The notes: generated by a model from the letters alone, not told the origin. 64,000 nucleotides of DNA from Bacteroidetes bacterium UBA6183 (GCA_002422865.1 DITN01000031.1:13498-77497), one strand, 5' to 3'. Positions 35,605 to 45,804 are shown, counted from the stretch's first letter. A program made the numbers and translations.

Positions 35605-35718
35605 CCATTTTTGCACAGTTTGCAAGGGGTTGAAAGTGTTTGAATTGTATTCTCCCAGCAAAAAGTATTATGATATCGCGACATTTTATATATTTTGCGT
35701 GTTACAGTTTATACCCAA

Positions 35719-38700
35719 ATGAAGAAACAACTCAACCAACTTTTAAAGACTTTATCATTGGTCTTTATTTTATCGTCAGCTGCATTTGCCCAACCCTTAC
35801 AAAAAGGTTTGTTGTGGGAAATATCAGGTAAAGGATTATCGAAACCATCGTATTTGTATGGTACCATGCACGTGAGCAGCAAATTGGCTTTTAACTTAAG
35901 CGATTCGTTTTTTACGGCCATTAAAAATTGCGACCGTGTAGCATTAGAAAGCTCACCGGAAAATTGGCTGGAAGAGTTTTTAAGTACAGAGTTTATGAGT
36001 TACTCGATGCGCAGCCAAAGCAGCGAGGCACGTGGAAACGACAACCCGATTACCATTAATGATTTTACTTGGTTTAAAGAGTTTTATGCCAAAGGGTATA
36101 TTCAAGAGGCATTGGCCCGCGACCCTGATGTGTTAAACCAATTGATGTTTAGACATACCAGCAGCAAACAAGATTTTGAGGAAGATACGTACCTTGATTT
36201 ATACATTTTTCAGACAGCAAGCAGGTTAAAAAAGCCGGTTGTTTCTGTTGAGGATTTGGACGAAAGTTTAAAGTTGGTGATGCAAGCATACACCGATATG
36301 TTTCCGGAAGATAAAGAGCGTAAGTTTAACAAAGATTTCGACAGGTTGTTGGAAGATTATTACCGCCAAGCTGATTTGCATAAGTTGGATTCGTTGATGC
36401 AAAAACAAGGGTACAGCGAAACATATTTTGAGCGCATGTTGTATGTGCGTAACAAAAATATGGTAAACCGTATGGATTCGTTCATGCGTTTAGGTCCGTT
36501 GTTTACCGGTGTAGGTGCTGCGCATTTACCGGGCGAAAAGGGCGTGATCAGTTTGCTTCGCCAAATGGGGTATAATGTTCGTGCTGTAAATTTGGGCGAA
36601 CGTAATGCTTCTTTGCGCAGCAAGTTAGACAAAATAGAAGTGCCAATTACCTATCAAAAATTCACGTCTACGGATGGCAGATTCAGTGTAGAAGTACCTG
36701 GTAAATTGTTGGTAATGCCTGATAACAGTGTAAGTCAGCAATACCTAAGAACCGATATGATGAATGGATCATTTTATTCGGTGAACCGCATTAGAACCTT
36801 TGCTCCGTTTATTAATTTTACCGAAGAAGAATTTAAAAAGAGTGTTGATAGTTTATTGTACGAGTACATTCCGGGCGACATTCAAAGTTTTAAACCCATC
36901 ACCGTTAGCGGCTATCAGGCTTATGACATCACCAACAAAACCAAACGTGGTAACTTACAACGTTACCGCATTGTGTTTACGCCATTTGAGTTGTTTGTAT
37001 TTAAAGCAGGCGGAAACGGAGCTTATGTAAAAAAGAATGCTGTACAGTTTTTTAACTCCATAGTTATTAATACACCGGCCACTGCAACAGCACCATACAG
37101 CAGCAATAAAGAAGGTTTTGCCATAAACTTACCTGTTACACCTTTGGCCAATTTCGAAAATTCTACCTTAACCAATTACACACCTAACTCGCATATTTTT
37201 CAGGCAGTTGATGCGGATGGTATCAAGTACTTTTTATTAAATCAGGTAGCCATTAACACCACCTATTTAGAAGAAGACAGTGTTGAAATAAACTTAATTG
37301 AGCGCGGTTATTTAGAAGGTACAGGATTACGTTCGTTAAGCCGTAACTACAGCAGTTTGGGTGGATACCCAATATTATCATGCACATACAAACATCCTGA
37401 AAAAGAAACCCGTGTTGCAGCCATTTATGTATTAAGAGGTAGTCATGCCTACGCGTTTTCTGCATGGTGTACTACTGATGAGCAATTGAAAAAAGCAGTT
37501 GATGTGCTTAAAACATTTAAGTTGGTTGATATCATTTCTGCTGCCGGAAAACCACGTGTTGATACGGTACATAAATTTACGGTGGTGTCGCCAATTCCTG
37601 TTCCTCCGGATGTAAACGGGTACAATTTTTCGTTTAAAAAACGCGATGAAAAAAGCAACCACACCGGACAAAGTGAGTACATTAATTATTTTGATGCCGA
37701 AACCGGAGAGCGTGTAGAGTTGCGCTGGCAGCGTTTGCACAAATATTTTATGAGCAAAGACACCGCTAAATTCTGGAAAAACGAATTAGAGGAAATGAAT
37801 CCCCGCAATGATTACATTCAGAAAGTAACTTACTACAATAAAGATGGAGCTGTATGTGCTGATGTATTGTTTACCGATACCAACACCAGCCGCATCATGA
37901 TGTCGAAAGTAATTATTAAAGGCCGATACATTTATACCTTACTGGCACATACGGATACCATTACCAGAGGCAACAATTTTGTACGCGAGTTTTTTGCCAC
38001 TTTCCAATCAACCGATACCTCGAAAGTTGTTCAACCATTTGTAGATAAAACACCTATTTTATTGAGCGATTTGTTGAGCGATGACAGTACAACGTATGCA
38101 CAGGCGCGCGATTTAGTTGGCCGTACGCAGTTTCAAGGTAAAAGCTATAAGCCTATTGCCGAAACCTTGGGTAAACTAAAAGAAGATAAGTATAAAAAAG
38201 ACATGCGTATTGAGTTGGTTACCGAAATTGGTTTCAGAAAAGATGAAACAGCCATTCCGTACTTAACCAAAGAATACAAAAGTGCCGGTGATGACTACGA
38301 TTATCAGGTATCTATTTTACGTGCATTGGCTTCTATTAACAGCAACAACTCGTATAAGGTATGTAAGGATCTATTAATAGCCGAACCACCTTTTGCCAGC
38401 GATAATTCTTTATACAGCCGCTTGTTCGATTATATTGAATCGGGAGATTCGCTTTGGAACAGAAAGCAATTTATGCCTGATGTATTAAAGTTAGGAGAAA
38501 ACGAAGAGTACAAAATATATGTTCACCGCATGCTGGCCGATGCCATTGATAGCAATAAGGTAGCAGTTGTGGCTTATCAACCCTACATAAATGGGGTAAT
38601 TAATGATGCCAAAAAAATATTAAAACAAGAGTTAACTGAAGACGAAAAAGAGAGCTATGGTCGTAACTACGATTTAGAAATGTACAACCGTATTTTGATT

Positions 38701-39300
38701 AAACATTTTGATAACGCACAAGTAAAAGAGTATTTTACCAAACAACTTAAAGCCAAAAATTACCATGTAAAAGGGTATGCCGTAGCCATTATGTTGGCCA
38801 ATAAAAAACCGGTACATGATACCGTGGTTTACAACCTAAGCAATAACCTCGATTCGCGTTTAAGTTTCTATTTTGCACTTAAAAACAACAAGCAATTGGA
38901 TAAAATGCCTAAGGAGTTTACCAACCAAGAGGCTTTGGTGTATTGTTATGCACGCAACATGGTTAAACCAAGTTATGGTGATAACAAGCTGGATACAATT
39001 ATATTGATAGATAAAACACCAACGTATTTCAAATCAACTTCAGGCAATATGTATTTCTTTAAATACAAATTGAAGAAAAGTGATGATTGGAAAACTTATA
39101 CGGTGGGTATGCAAATTGCTGATACCACCAAATACGAATTTGTGTATTTTATGAATGGAAAAAGCAAAGAAGACTTTGATGAAAAACAAACCATTCAAGA
39201 GCAATTTTCTAAAGCCATAGAAGCAAGAAAAGAATCGGTTCGTAGCAGTAAGTACAGTAACAATAGCTACGATTACGATGAGGAAGAATATTTTGATTAA
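35719..39300 (+). CDS. Very large TraB/GumN (TIKI-like) domain protein
   Basis: A 1193-residue protein from ATG 35719, chosen for the signal peptide MKKQLNQLLKTLSLVFILSSAAFAQ. Residues about 25-310 are a TraB/GumN/TIKI domain: LLWEISGKGLSKPSYLYGTMHV at the start and GVGAAHLPGEKG at the end. These motifs carry the conserved GTxH and GxxH of this putative metalloprotease family. The rest, about 880 residues, is unusual: repeated beta-rich segments (around 320-780, with paired SVEVPGKLLVMP and FAINLPVTPLA-type units) and a helical, HEAT-like part (about 800-1070). It is probably periplasmic or outer-membrane associated. PhoD-like gene follows after 31 bp. Confidence 0.82.
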   Translation: MKKQLNQLLKTLSLVFILSSAAFAQPLQKGLLWEISGKGLSKPSYLYGTMHVSSKLAFNLSDSFFTAIKNCDRVALESSPENWLEEFLSTEFMSYSMRSQSSEARGNDNPITINDFTWFKEFYAKGYIQEALARDPDVLNQLMFRHTSSKQDFEEDTYLDLYIFQTASRLKKPVVSVEDLDESLKLVMQAYTDMFPEDKERKFNKDFDRLLEDYYRQADLHKLDSLMQKQGYSETYFERMLYVRNKNMVNRMDSFMRLGPLFTGVGAAHLPGEKGVISLLRQMGYNVRAVNLGERNASLRSKLDKIEVPITYQKFTSTDGRFSVEVPGKLLVMPDNSVSQQYLRTDMMNGSFYSVNRIRTFAPFINFTEEEFKKSVDSLLYEYIPGDIQSFKPITVSGYQAYDITNKTKRGNLQRYRIVFTPFELFVFKAGGNGAYVKKNAVQFFNSIVINTPATATAPYSSNKEGFAINLPVTPLANFENSTLTNYTPNSHIFQAVDADGIKYFLLNQVAINTTYLEEDSVEINLIERGYLEGTGLRSLSRNYSSLGGYPILSCTYKHPEKETRVAAIYVLRGSHAYAFSAWCTTDEQLKKAVDVLKTFKLVDIISAAGKPRVDTVHKFTVVSPIPVPPDVNGYNFSFKKRDEKSNHTGQSEYINYFDAETGERVELRWQRLHKYFMSKDTAKFWKNELEEMNPRNDYIQKVTYYNKDGAVCADVLFTDTNTSRIMMSKVIIKGRYIYTLLAHTDTITRGNNFVREFFATFQSTDTSKVVQPFVDKTPILLSDLLSDDSTTYAQARDLVGRTQFQGKSYKPIAETLGKLKEDKYKKDMRIELVTEIGFRKDETAIPYLTKEYKSAGDDYDYQVSILRALASINSNNSYKVCKDLLIAEPPFASDNSLYSRLFDYIESGDSLWNRKQFMPDVLKLGENEEYKIYVHRMLADAIDSNKVAVVAYQPYINGVINDAKKILKQELTEDEKESYGRNYDLEMYNRILIKHFDNAQVKEYFTKQLKAKNYHVKGYAVAIMLANKKPVHDTVVYNLSNNLDSRLSFYFALKNNKQLDKMPKEFTNQEALVYCYARNMVKPSYGDNKLDTIILIDKTPTYFKSTSGNMYFFKYKLKKSDDWKTYTVGMQIADTTKYEFVYFMNGKSKEDFDEKQTIQEQFSKAIEARKESVRSSKYSNNSYDYDEEEYFD

Positions 39301-39331
39301 TAGGTATTAATACCAAGCACACACACCCTGC

Positions 39332-40372
39332 ATGTATAAGTTTTTAATAGTAAGCATGTTCATCAGCAATTTTGGGTATACTGTATTTGCTCAGCAAACA
39401 GTATCCAAAATTGCTTTTGGGTCGTGTGCCAACCAATCCAGTAATTTACCCATATTTAATGTGGTTGTTGACCATAAGCCTGATTTGTTTGTGTTTTTGG
39501 GCGATAATGTATACGGTGATACCCATAACATGGATACCCTCGCGGCTATTTATAAACTTATGGGAAACAAACCCTCGTTTCAAAACCTAAAAAAAAACGT
39601 ACCATTAATAGCAACATGGGACGATCATGATTATGGCCAAAATGATGCGGGTAGACATTTTACAGAAAAAGAAAAATCGAAAGAAGTGATGCTCGATTTT
39701 TTTGATGAACCCAAAGAGTCGGAGCGAAGAAAAAGGGAAGGGGTTTACCAATCGTATTATTATCAAAAAGCGGGAAAAACCATTCAGGTTATTTTGCTCG
39801 ATTGCCGCACTTTTCGTGATAACCTGATTAGGTTTGATAAAAAGAAGCACCGCAAAAATGGTAGGCACAGACATTATTATGTACCCCACGCCACAACAGA
39901 TTCAACCATGTTGGGCGCGGACCAATGGAAGTGGCTTGAAGCAGAATTAACCAAACCGGCTGATGTAAGAATTATAGGAAGTGGCTCGCAGTTTGGTATT
40001 GAATATAATGGTTACGAATCGTGGGCCAATTTTCCGCACGAACAAAAACGTATGTTTGAATTGATTAAAAATACCAAAGCTAAAGGAGTACTTTTTATTA
40101 GTGGTGACGTACATTATGCCGAATTATCAAAGGTGGATTATCCTGGATTGTATCCCATATACGATATAACTGCTAGTGGCTTATCATCAACTTGGGAGTT
40201 TGCCACCCCAAACAAAAACAGAATTTGTGGCCCGGTTATGCAAAATCATTTCGGGTTAATAACCATCAATTGGGCCTTACCCGACCCGCAAATAGAGCTG
40301 GAGGTATGGGATGTTAAAAATAAACGGTGCATCTGTTATCAAGTGGCTTTAAGCCAACTTTCATTTAATTAG
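39332..40372 (+). CDS. PhoD-like alkaline phosphatase/phosphodiesterase, secreted
   Basis: A 346-residue protein with a signal peptide (cleavage near TVFAQ, residue 21). Metallophosphoesterase motifs of the PhoD type: KIAFGSCANQ, LFVFLGDNVYGD (metal Asp and Asn), ATWDDHDYGQND, VILLDCRTFRD and LFISGDVHYAEL. PhoD enzymes hydrolyse phosphate mono- or diesters, typically to obtain phosphate. It follows the TraB gene by 31 bp, suggesting cotranscription. Length is at the short end of the family, without the N-terminal beta domain. Confidence 0.92.
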   Translation: MYKFLIVSMFISNFGYTVFAQQTVSKIAFGSCANQSSNLPIFNVVVDHKPDLFVFLGDNVYGDTHNMDTLAAIYKLMGNKPSFQNLKKNVPLIATWDDHDYGQNDAGRHFTEKEKSKEVMLDFFDEPKESERRKREGVYQSYYYQKAGKTIQVILLDCRTFRDNLIRFDKKKHRKNGRHRHYYVPHATTDSTMLGADQWKWLEAELTKPADVRIIGSGSQFGIEYNGYESWANFPHEQKRMFELIKNTKAKGVLFISGDVHYAELSKVDYPGLYPIYDITASGLSSTWEFATPNKNRICGPVMQNHFGLITINWALPDPQIELEVWDVKNKRCICYQVALSQLSFN

Positions 40373-40509
40373 TTAAATCCCTAAAATAGAGTATACTTGC
40401 ACATCCTAAAATTCCCTAATTCCCAAATATGAGCATTTAAGGTGTTGGTGTTGATGCAATGGTTTTATTGTTGTTAATTAACCAATCCGCTGAAAGTGCC
40501 CGTATCGTT

Positions 40510-42570
40510 ATGAAAACAAGAACGTTTAAAATCAAATCAATAAAAATAAGCTGGTTGTTATGGCTTTTTGTGCCTGCACTTTTAGTTGCTTGCACAAATA
40601 ATAATAAACCTAAGCAAAATAGGTTCGATTCGGTTTTAAAAACAGCTCGCGGGTACATAGAAAATGGTGAAGAACAAATGGTTCGCTCTTTTCTAGACAG
40701 TGTTTATGCCGCTCATTCAAATGTAACTTATGCAGAGTATTTAAAGAAGTACCAATTAATAGCTGAGTTATACTACTATTTTAAGCCTAATTATAATTTA
40801 GCAACGGTATATCTGGATAGCATGGATCAAATACTATCCAGCAATGCTACTGATCAAGATAATGAGGCTGAATTGTTTTTGTTACTTCATAGGGGGCGAA
40901 TAGCCATGATGCAGCAAAAGTTTGAAGATGCATTTTTTTATCACTACAAGGCCAAACTAAAAGTTGAAGATTTAAACGACCCCTGCCAAAGCCAAAAATA
41001 TGCTTTTGCATTAGCCATGTTGCTTTACCGCCAGGAAGGTTACCGCGATGCCATTTATTATTTTTTAGAAAGTTTGCAAAAAGGAGAGTCGTGTAAGGCC
41101 GAAGAGTTTGATCACTTTTTGTTGCAAAGGCTTATTAATCCTAATAACGTGGCGCTTTGTTACGAAAGACTTGACATGGTTGATAGCGCATTGTTTTATT
41201 ATCAAAAGGGCTTAAATAAACTTGAAGAGGCCGCTAAAAGATATCCTGATAAAAACAATGTACTGAACAAAACTCGTGGCGTCTATTATGGCAACATTGG
41301 TGGCGTTATGTTAAAACAAAAAAAATACAACCTAGCCAGGGTTTATCTGAATAAAAGTATCGAACAAAATTACCATCCTGAAAAAGACATGAAGGATGCC
41401 ATATACAGTAAGATAAAACTAGCCAGATTAGAAGTGGAATTAGGGAATAAAGGTGCTGCATTACATCTAATAAACGAATTGCAAGACACCATGCCTAAAT
41501 ACAGCGACTTAGATGCACAAGGTAGATTGGCAGACGTAATGTACAAGTATTATGGGTTAGTTGGTAATTACGAAAATGCCCTTTTTTATCAAAAGTTAAA
41601 GTACCAACTTAATGATTCGTTGCAGAAGATACGTAACCAAATTATACTTAAAAACAGTTACGTTAAAGAGTTTGAGAAGGTGAAAAATAAGGTTGAACTT
41701 GATTATTTAATCAGAGAGAATAAAGTAAAGTCGTGGTTTTTACTTACTGCAGTTTCTGCTGCAATTTTGCTTGTTGTTATTATTGTTTTATTTGGCATCA
41801 GCAGAAGACAACAACGAAAATACATTGCCGAATTGGAAGAGCTTAATAAAGCAGTAAGTTTAACCAATCATCGGTTGGAGTCGAGTTTAAACTCTTTGGA
41901 GCAAAGTTATAGCGAGAACGAAAAGCTTATAAAAATTGTTGCACACGATTTACGTAGTCCGTTGGCCGCTATTGTTGGTGCCCTTGATTTGGTAGGAACT
42001 AGTATTTTATCGGAGGAGGAAAAACCTGAGTTTATCAATATGTCGCGCGAATCGAGCATGAAGGCGCTTAATTTGATTAACGATTTATTACAGCCCAAAG
42101 AAAAAGGTACCGAACTTGAAAAAATACCAACCGATTTAAAATCACTTATCGAATCATCAGTACACATCATCATACATCAGGCCGACCAAAAAAGACAAAC
42201 ATTGGAGATGAATTGCCCGAGTGTTATTGTACCGCTGAATGAAAGTAAAATTTGGCGCGTAATGAATAATATACTGGCTAATGCGGTTAAGTTTAGTCCG
42301 GTAGGTGCACAAATTAAGATCACTACAGAAGTGTTTTCTGAACATGTGATAATATCGGTAAAAGACTCAGGAATTGGTATTCCTGAACACATTCGCGACA
42401 ATTTGTTTGATTTGTTTACCAAGGCATCGCGCAAAGGAACAAACGGAGAAGAAACTTACGGTTTAGGATTGGCCATCTCAAAACAAATAGTGGAAGCCCA
42501 CAACGGAGAAATTTGGTTTAAAAGCGAACCGGGTAAAGGCACTACATTTTTTGTGATGTTGCCCCGTTAG
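40510..42570 (+). CDS. Lipoprotein-anchored TPR sensor histidine kinase
   Basis: A 686-residue protein. The start at 40510 gives a signal sequence with lipobox LVAC (Cys about residue 28). Residues about 40-400 are TPR-like helical repeats (AIYYFLESLQKGE, ALFYYQKGLNKLEEA, ARVYLNKSIEQNY), placed outside the cytoplasm. A membrane helix (SWFLLTAVSAAILLVVIIVLFG, about 415-437) and a short coiled coil lead to the HisKA domain with the phosphoacceptor H479 in VAHDLRSPLAA. The HATPase has NNILANAVKFSP, DSGIGIPEH and GLGLAISKQIV. An N-terminal lipobox upstream of a later membrane helix is odd and may instead be an ordinary first membrane segment. No response regulator lies beside it. Confidence 0.88.
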   Translation: MKTRTFKIKSIKISWLLWLFVPALLVACTNNNKPKQNRFDSVLKTARGYIENGEEQMVRSFLDSVYAAHSNVTYAEYLKKYQLIAELYYYFKPNYNLATVYLDSMDQILSSNATDQDNEAELFLLLHRGRIAMMQQKFEDAFFYHYKAKLKVEDLNDPCQSQKYAFALAMLLYRQEGYRDAIYYFLESLQKGESCKAEEFDHFLLQRLINPNNVALCYERLDMVDSALFYYQKGLNKLEEAAKRYPDKNNVLNKTRGVYYGNIGGVMLKQKKYNLARVYLNKSIEQNYHPEKDMKDAIYSKIKLARLEVELGNKGAALHLINELQDTMPKYSDLDAQGRLADVMYKYYGLVGNYENALFYQKLKYQLNDSLQKIRNQIILKNSYVKEFEKVKNKVELDYLIRENKVKSWFLLTAVSAAILLVVIIVLFGISRRQQRKYIAELEELNKAVSLTNHRLESSLNSLEQSYSENEKLIKIVAHDLRSPLAAIVGALDLVGTSILSEEEKPEFINMSRESSMKALNLINDLLQPKEKGTELEKIPTDLKSLIESSVHIIIHQADQKRQTLEMNCPSVIVPLNESKIWRVMNNILANAVKFSPVGAQIKITTEVFSEHVIISVKDSGIGIPEHIRDNLFDLFTKASRKGTNGEETYGLGLAISKQIVEAHNGEIWFKSEPGKGTTFFVMLPR

Positions 42571-42571
42571 T

Positions 42572-43525
42572 TTAATTAAATAATGCGATTAATTCATCGC
42601 GCCAAACCAATACAAATACCCCAATCATACAAATAGCAGCGGCAATTATTGATGGTCCGTTTATACGTTCGCGCCCACTTATTGTTGCAGCCAGCATAAC
42701 CGTAATGGGTAATAAACTAAATATGGTTTGTGCAATACCAACCGGTATTTGAGATGCCGCATATAAACTTAAAGAAACACCCATTACCGGACCAAAAAAG
42801 GTTCCTGTTAACAAAGGTGTAATAATGGTTTTTGATGCGGTCATGATTTTAAATTCTGCCCACACATTTCTTTTAAAAACGGCAATGCTATAAGCCGCCA
42901 AAGTACCAATGCCCATGCGTATCCAAGTGGCATGCACTGCACTTAAATCGGCACCGGTTTGGTGGGTAATGTTTAGTCCTTTTTTTGCACACACCAAACC
43001 CAGTCCTTGGCCAACTGCTCCTAAAATGGCATAGGCAATTCCTTTTAAAACTTGGCTTTTATCAATGGTTTTATCGTTACTTTTTTGGGTTGATTGAATA
43101 AACCAAATAATACCACCAGTACTAATCATCATACCTAAAATACCCACACCGTTTATGCTTTCACCTAAAATAACCATGCCTAACAGTAAGGCTGCAACAG
43201 GTGCAAAAGTGCTGAATAAACTGGTACGGCTACTGCCTAAAATACTGTAGGCGGTAAATGCAAAATAATCGCCAAGGGTTAAACCAATAATGCCGCTTAA
43301 GCCAAGCCAAATCCATTCTCCAGGGGTAGGTAAAGTAAACAGTTCAATGAACGAAACTTTAAAAAATACCACCACCACCACACTAAGCAACAAGGCCGCA
43401 AAAAATAAACGTACACGGTTAACAGCTGCCGGATCGGCACGTTTGCTTGCAATGGTAAAAGCAAAAGTGCCAACTGTCCAACAAATTAATGTACCAAATG
43501 CCGCTGTTAGTCCGCTGTTTAACAT
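42572..43525 (-). CDS. EamA/DMT family transporter
   Basis: A 317-residue membrane protein with ten hydrophobic segments in two EamA repeats (the second begins near residue 155, AYAILGAVGQGLGLVCAKKGL). It is encoded 4 bp after the MBL-fold gene on the same strand, so the two are cotranscribed. Its stop is 1 bp from that of the convergent histidine kinase gene. Substrate unknown; only distantly similar to the EamA protein at 10059. Confidence 0.9.
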   Translation of the reverse strand: MLNSGLTAAFGTLICWTVGTFAFTIASKRADPAAVNRVRLFFAALLLSVVVVVFFKVSFIELFTLPTPGEWIWLGLSGIIGLTLGDYFAFTAYSILGSSRTSLFSTFAPVAALLLGMVILGESINGVGILGMMISTGGIIWFIQSTQKSNDKTIDKSQVLKGIAYAILGAVGQGLGLVCAKKGLNITHQTGADLSAVHATWIRMGIGTLAAYSIAVFKRNVWAEFKIMTASKTIITPLLTGTFFGPVMGVSLSLYAASQIPVGIAQTIFSLLPITVMLAATISGRERINGPSIIAAAICMIGVFVLVWRDELIALFN

Positions 43526-43529
43526 GGTA

Positions 43530-44936
43530 TTATTGTATTAAAAACTCATCACCCATATCAGGTATTTCTACATTATTTATGCCTTCTTGGGCCAACATAT
43601 TTTGCATAGCCACCAAGTTGGGTTCATCACCGTGTACCAAAAACACACGCTTTAATTTAGGGTTGGTACATGCTTTAATGTAACGGTAAATTTCATCTTT
43701 ATCCGGATGAGAACTGAATACATCGGTACGTGCTATTTTACTGTATATCCTGTAGTCTTTTCCTTTAATACCAATTACGCTTTGGCCTGATAATAAACGG
43801 TGACCAAGTGTCCCTTCGGCACAAAAGCCTGCAATTAAAATGGTGCTAAACGGATTTTGAATATTGTTTTTTACATGCTCTTGTATACGTCCACCCTCAA
43901 CCATTCCTGCTGCCGAAATAATAATGCATGAATCGGTGTAGTTGGCCACTTGCTCGTGTCTATCTAAATTATCAATCCATTTTAAACCTTCAAAGTCAAA
44001 CAAATCGCCATGCTGTTTTAAAAACGCTGCAGCTTCTTCATTTAACAGTTCGGGGTGTTTACTGTACACGTGTGTCGATTTTATGGCCAAGGGGCTATCA
44101 ACAAAAACCTTAACCGGAGGCAACAAACCTTTTTTAGCCAACTTGCACAACACGTGCACAATACTTTGTGTACGACCCACGCTAAAAGCCGGAATAATTA
44201 ACCGTCCGCGCACTTTAACAATGGTGTCTTCAATGTATTTCATCAAGTCTTGCTCGGCCAGTTCTGATGAAGTGTGTTTACGTCCGCCATAGGTAGTTTC
44301 CGAAATTAAATAATCCAAGTTTTGCATAGGTGTTGGTGTGCGTATAAGCTCGGCATGGTCACGACCTAAATCACCACTAAAACCTACACGGGTTGTTTTA
44401 CCATCTGTGGTATATTCAACCACCACACTTGCCGCACCTAATAAATGTCCGGCTTCTATTAACTCAATACTAACATCCGGTTGTATTTTAAACTTACGGT
44501 TAAAAGGTAAAGTAACCACACGGTCCATGGCCACAGCCACCTCACGCTCCAAATAAATAGGGCGGGGTACACGCGCTTTGCGGTGTTTGGGTGCGCGGTT
44601 GTATAAATACTTAAACTCGTTAAGTTGAATGTTTGCGCTATCAAAAAGCAAATGTTTGCTAAGCTCAAGTGTTGGTTCGGTACAAATAATTTGGCCTTTG
44701 TAACCACGGTTAACTAAGGTTGGTATATTGCCACTGTGATCAATGTGTGCATGTGTAAGCACCACTAAATCTATTTCTGCGGGGTTAAAAGGAAAATCAA
44801 AAGCCTCTTCATTCATTTCGCGCTTTTGTTCATAATTCATGCCGCAATCAACCAAAATTTTGTATCCGTTATCTAAAGTAAGCATATGCATACTACCGGT
44901 TACTTGTCTGGCTGCACCCCAAAAAGTTAATTTCAT
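43530..44936 (-). CDS. MBL-fold/beta-CASP metallohydrolase (RNA-specificity type)
   Basis: A 468-residue enzyme of the CPSF73/YsH1-like bacterial group. The zinc motif is THAHIDHSGNIP (about residues 59-70), with GFSGDLGRDH and the beta-CASP insert holding SVGRTQSIVHVL. A final LVHGDEPNL belongs to the RMMBL domain. Such enzymes cleave RNA as endo- or exonucleases. It is the first gene of a two-gene operon with the EamA transporter. Start at 44936 gives the standard MKLTFWGAARQVTGS opening. Confidence 0.93.
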   Translation of the reverse strand: MKLTFWGAARQVTGSMHMLTLDNGYKILVDCGMNYEQKREMNEEAFDFPFNPAEIDLVVLTHAHIDHSGNIPTLVNRGYKGQIICTEPTLELSKHLLFDSANIQLNEFKYLYNRAPKHRKARVPRPIYLEREVAVAMDRVVTLPFNRKFKIQPDVSIELIEAGHLLGAASVVVEYTTDGKTTRVGFSGDLGRDHAELIRTPTPMQNLDYLISETTYGGRKHTSSELAEQDLMKYIEDTIVKVRGRLIIPAFSVGRTQSIVHVLCKLAKKGLLPPVKVFVDSPLAIKSTHVYSKHPELLNEEAAAFLKQHGDLFDFEGLKWIDNLDRHEQVANYTDSCIIISAAGMVEGGRIQEHVKNNIQNPFSTILIAGFCAEGTLGHRLLSGQSVIGIKGKDYRIYSKIARTDVFSSHPDKDEIYRYIKACTNPKLKRVFLVHGDEPNLVAMQNMLAQEGINNVEIPDMGDEFLIQ

Positions 44937-45137
44937 GTTCTCTGTATGTTCTAAATATGTTTGGGGTGGGGTAGAATGGTGATGAAGAATATTTGCCTTA
45001 AACGCTTCAATCTAACAGCTGTAAACGAGTTGTTTTATCTACTTAAACCCCAACTTGTTTTTAAAGTAAAGGTAATTTAATGGGTTATTCACCAATTAAA
45101 ATTTGCTGCAAAATAGCTTTTAAAAGCATATAATTCC

Positions 45138-45145
45138 TAACTTTG
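45138..45145 (+). promoter_or_regulatory. -7 promoter box of upp (TAACTTTG)
   Basis: Exact TAnnTTTG ending 5 bp before the upp ATG at 45151. If used, transcription would begin at or within two or three bases of the start codon, giving a leaderless or nearly leaderless mRNA. Confidence 0.55.
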
Positions 45146-45150
45146 GTTTT

Positions 45151-45804
45151 ATGGAATTGATTAATTTATCGGAACAAAATAGTTTGTTACAACAGTATGT
45201 AAGTGAGTTACGCGATGTTAACCTGCAAAAAGACCGCATGCGGTTTAGGAAAAATATTGAACGCATTGGGCAAATTATGGCTTACGAAATTAGCAAAACC
45301 ATGAGCTGGAAAACGGTTGAAGTAACCACGCCTTTGGGCACACATCAATCAACCCGACTGGCTGAACAACCTGTTTTAGCTACCATTTTACGTGCAGGAT
45401 TAAGTATGCATCATGGCTTGTTAAACTTTTTTGATGAAGCCGATTGTGCGTTTATATCTGCTTACCGCAAGCACACCAGCGATACCGATTTTGACATTGT
45501 GGTTGAGTATTTGGCCAGTCCGGATATTAACGGTAAAGTAGTGTTGCTTATCGACCCTATGCTGGCCACCGGACAAAGTATTGAGTTAACCTACAAAGCG
45601 TTGTTGCGTTATGGTACACCCAAGCAGTTGCATGTGGTAAGTTTAATTGCCAGTAAGCCCGGTATTGATTATTTGATGCACCATTTACATGGCCATAAAT
45701 TATGGATAGCAGCTGTTGATAATGCCTTAAACGAACACGGTTATATTGTACCCGGTTTGGGTGATGCAGGTGATTTAAGTTTTGGTGAAAAAATGGAACG
45801 TTAA
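45151..45804 (+). CDS. upp: Uracil phosphoribosyltransferase
   Basis: A 217-residue cytoplasmic salvage enzyme that makes UMP from uracil and PRPP. The PRPP loop is in LLIDPMLATGQSIELT, and the C-terminal uracil-binding segment is VDNALNEHGYIVPGLGDAGD. The N-terminal part has AYEISKTMSWKTVEVTTPLG and LRAGLSMHHGLLN, all standard for Upp. Single-gene unit between two divergent or independent neighbours. Confidence 0.95.
   Translation: MELINLSEQNSLLQQYVSELRDVNLQKDRMRFRKNIERIGQIMAYEISKTMSWKTVEVTTPLGTHQSTRLAEQPVLATILRAGLSMHHGLLNFFDEADCAFISAYRKHTSDTDFDIVVEYLASPDINGKVVLLIDPMLATGQSIELTYKALLRYGTPKQLHVVSLIASKPGIDYLMHHLHGHKLWIAAVDNALNEHGYIVPGLGDAGDLSFGEKMER

Noticed and set aside
35689..35697. TATATTTTG before the TraB gene as a -7 box
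   Set aside because: The spacing between TA and TTTG is three bases rather than two, so it is not an exact consensus match.
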